Of a DNA stretch of 8,646 nucleotides, positions 7,387-8,646 are shown piece after piece. The notes under the pieces were generated by a model. It had not been told where the DNA came from. It worked only from the letters and a program-made list of their open reading frames with translations, and made no database searches. Positions within the stretch are counted from its first letter, which is position 1. Each line of letters begins with the position of its first letter. The position numbers and the translations under genes were made by a program. The stretch comes from Oribacterium sp. UBA6992 (GTDB taxonomy: Bacteria > Bacillota > Clostridia > Lachnospirales > Lachnospiraceae): positions 1 to 8,646 of the forward strand of contig DJXY01000120.1 in assembly GCA_002449915.1 (NCBI GenBank), in the 5' to 3' direction.

Positions 7387-8355
7387 TTAAGCTTCCTCAA
7401 CCGAGAGTAGCTCAATCTTGAAATTCAGTTCCTGACCGGCAAGCTCATGATTTGCGTCAAGAGTAATGGTCGCTGCATCTACAGCAGTGACGGTTACCGG
7501 GAAGGATTGTCCCATGCCGGTGCCAAGATAAATCTGCTGACCGATTGTCAAATCCTCAGAGCCGGGAAGCTGAGACTTTTCGAGCGTAAATACCGCCTCC
7601 GGGTCTCTCTCGCCATAGGCATCCTCCGGAGCAAGATGGATATTGACGACATCGCCGACATTCATATCCACAACCGCCTTGTCAAAGCCGGGAATCATCA
7701 TGCCGACACCCGCAATGAACTCCAGAGGCTCGTTTCTGTCATAGGATGAGTCAAAGGCGGTTCCGTCATTCAGAGTCCCCTGATAATGTGTTTTAACCTT
7801 TTTACCGGCATTTTTACCCGGGAAGACAATGGGAGGATGCTCGTAATCAAAGTCTGAATCCTCTTCCTCGCCATGATGCCCGCAGCAGCCTTTGCCATGA
7901 TGTCCGCAGCAGTCTTCGTGATCCTCCTCATCAGCGCTTTTGTCATGGTGTCTGCAGTGCTCCCCGTGCGAGTGTTCACATGCATGCTCCCCATGGTGTC
8001 CGGATCCATCCTCGTGATCGTGATGGCTGCAGCTGACACCGGCATTCACAAGCTTTCCTGCAAGGTATGCTTCCACAGCGTCATCTGCATTGCCGGAGGC
8101 ACCGGAGCAGACCTCGATCCCGGATGCGGAGAGAGCATTCATCATCCCGCCGCCGAGACCACCGCAGACAACTACGGATACACCATGATCAGCTAAAAAT
8201 CCGGCGAGAGCTTCATGACCTGTGCCATCGGTTGAAATGACCTGGCTGGACTTGATTTTCCCATCCTCAATATCATAAAGCTTAAATGCTTCCGTTCTGC
8301 CAAAATGCTGGAAAACCTCACCGGTTTCCTGCTGATAGGTTACTGCTATTTTCAT
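7387..8355 (-). CDS. NifX-like domain / His-Cys-rich linker / SlyD-like FKBP isomerase fusion
   Basis: One open 322-residue frame carries three regions. Residues 1-108 form a dinitrogenase iron-molybdenum cofactor-binding (NifX/NifB C-terminal, PF02579-type) domain: MKIAV start, HFGRTEAF (17-24), CGGLGGGMMNAL (64-75), C83. Residues 109-163 are a linker with 16 His, 7 Cys and many acidic residues, including two CCGHHG units. Residues about 174-322 form a SlyD-like FKBP prolyl isomerase. Its pocket residues are conserved (Y191, F201, D202, F213, I221, Y247, F312; F224 replaces the usual Trp), and the flap insertion ends in the SlyD-typical NHELAGQEL (302-310). The protein is cytosolic, with no signal peptide. 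It is inferred to be a metal- or cluster-handling chaperone; SlyD delivers nickel to hydrogenase and NifX-type domains carry metalloclusters. ATG 8355 has AAGGA eight bases upstream; a TTG two codons earlier lacks such spacing. The domain calls are firm; the joint function is inference. Confidence 0.9.
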   Translation of the reverse strand: MKIAVTYQQETGEVFQHFGRTEAFKLYDIEDGKIKSSQVISTDGTGHEALAGFLADHGVSVVVCGGLGGGMMNALSASGIEVCSGASGNADDAVEAYLAGKLVNAGVSCSHHDHEDGSGHHGEHACEHSHGEHCRHHDKSADEEDHEDCCGHHGKGCCGHHGEEEDSDFDYEHPPIVFPGKNAGKKVKTHYQGTLNDGTAFDSSYDRNEPLEFIAGVGMMIPGFDKAVVDMNVGDVVNIHLAPEDAYGERDPEAVFTLEKSQLPGSEDLTIGQQIYLGTGMGQSFPVTVTAVDAATITLDANHELAGQELNFKIELLSVEEA

Positions 8356-8400
8356 AAACAAATTCCTTTCCTGAAATTTTACATTTTTAAAATATAAATG

Positions 8401-8420
8401 CTGCTTTATACTGCTTTAGT
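8401..8420. repeat. 10-bp direct repeat at the fusion-gene start site
   Basis: CTGCTTTATA and CTGCTTTAGT are adjacent decamers sharing their first eight bases. On the minus strand they read TAAAGCAG twice, one helical turn apart. They start within the -10 box and run across the expected transcription start. The position suits a repressor site, but no regulator is identified. Confidence 0.45.
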
Positions 8421-8446
8421 ATATACCAGAGAGCCGGTACTTTCAG
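8418..8446 (-). promoter_or_regulatory. Putative promoter of the NifX-SlyD fusion gene
   Basis: On the minus strand CTGAAA (complement of 8441-8446, 4/6 match to -35) is followed after exactly 17 bp by TATACT (complement of 8418-8423, 5/6 match to -10). Transcription would start near 8411, giving a leader of about 55 bases that contains the AAGGA ribosome site. Confidence 0.55.
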
Positions 8447-8480
8447 CATTGTGAATTTTTGTTTTACGGCTCATGATGAA

Positions 8481-8502
8481 AGTATTCTAACAGAAAAATA
8501 CT
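8481..8502. other. Small inverted repeat in the divergent intergenic region
   Basis: AGTATT (8481-8486) and AATACT (8497-8502) are perfect complements ten bases apart. The repeat lies upstream of the minus-strand promoter, in the AT-rich 291-base stretch between the fusion gene start and the right edge. It could be a dyad operator or chance. Apart from the two promoters, the 10-bp repeat and the cre site, nothing else was recognised in this stretch. Confidence 0.25.
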
Positions 8503-8571
8503 GAATTATCTTCTGAAAATTCTATAAAAACCAGCGCTTTTATTAAAAAAACAGAAACTCGATTCCTGACA

Positions 8572-8600
8572 TTTACAAACTGATTTTTAACTGCTATTAT
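8572..8600 (+). promoter_or_regulatory. Strong plus-strand promoter for a gene beyond the right edge
   Basis: TTTACA (8572-8577, 5/6 to -35), a 17-bp spacer ending in the extended element TGC (8592-8594), and TATTAT (8595-8600, 5/6 to -10) form a good sigma-A promoter pointing out of the window. The complementary strand also reads TATAAT across 8595-8601, but its -35 is poor, so the plus orientation is preferred. Confidence 0.65.
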
Positions 8601-8609
8601 AAGTAACAC

Positions 8610-8623
8610 TGTAAACGCTTGCA
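8610..8623 (+). promoter_or_regulatory. cre site (CcpA catabolite-repression operator)
   Basis: TGTAAACGCTTGCA matches all 14 positions of the cre consensus TGWAARCGYTWNCW. It begins ten bases after the -10 box, so it covers about +4 to +17 of the predicted transcript. This is a typical location for CcpA (or a LacI-family relative) to block transcription of a carbon-use gene. That gene lies outside the window. Confidence 0.7.
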
Positions 8624-8646
8624 TAAAATTAAATATGAATTAATAT

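Noticed and set aside
7873..8196. 107-codon plus-strand frame that reads like a small hydrophobic membrane protein
   Set aside because: It is the complement of the His/Asp/Glu-rich linker. Antisense His codons (CAT/CAC) read Met/Val, and other linker codons read hydrophobic residues. It has no ribosome site, and the minus-strand frame has clear domains.

Overview
The window looks like chromosomal DNA from an anaerobic, low-to-moderate-GC Firmicute, most probably a Lachnospiraceae-type Clostridium relative. This is an inference from the gene set (ATP-type PEP carboxykinase, AGCS sodium symporters, a MepA-like MATE pump), the purine-rich Shine-Dalgarno sequences and a CcpA-type cre operator. 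No rRNA, tRNA, CRISPR array, transposase or phage gene was seen.

Layout. Bases 2-211 are the last 69 codons of pckA, followed by a 3' region with short tandem repeats and a strong intrinsic terminator (338-382). A gap of about 290 bases carries two more short tandem repeats and a sigma-A-like promoter. A plus-strand block then runs to 7231: a sodium:amino-acid symporter (676-2091), a MATE efflux protein (2180-3571), a cytosolic GH13 alpha-amylase-family enzyme (3696-5000), a second, divergent AGCS symporter (5033-6439) and a classical short-chain dehydrogenase (6500-7231). The last three are 32 and 60 bases apart and are probably co-transcribed. The first two have wider leaders with weak candidate promoters of their own. 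A hairpin at 7220-7276 lies between this block and a convergent gene.

The most unusual gene is on the minus strand at 7387-8355. It encodes one uninterrupted 322-residue protein with three parts: an N-terminal NifX/NifB-type iron-molybdenum cofactor-binding domain, a His/Cys/acid-rich metal-binding linker (16 His and 7 Cys in 55 residues), and a C-terminal SlyD-like FKBP peptidyl-prolyl isomerase. In SlyD the His-rich segment is a C-terminal tail; here it joins two domains. A metal or metallocluster handling chaperone is the natural inference. Its promoter (8418-8446) overlaps a 10-bp tandem repeat that could be an operator.

The right edge (8572-8623) holds a well-formed plus-strand promoter with an extended -10, followed at once by a perfect match to the cre consensus. 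A catabolite-repressed gene, divergent from the fusion gene, should therefore start just beyond the window.

The transporters, amylase and SDR are ordinary accessory-metabolism genes. The sequence does not show that they form one pathway.
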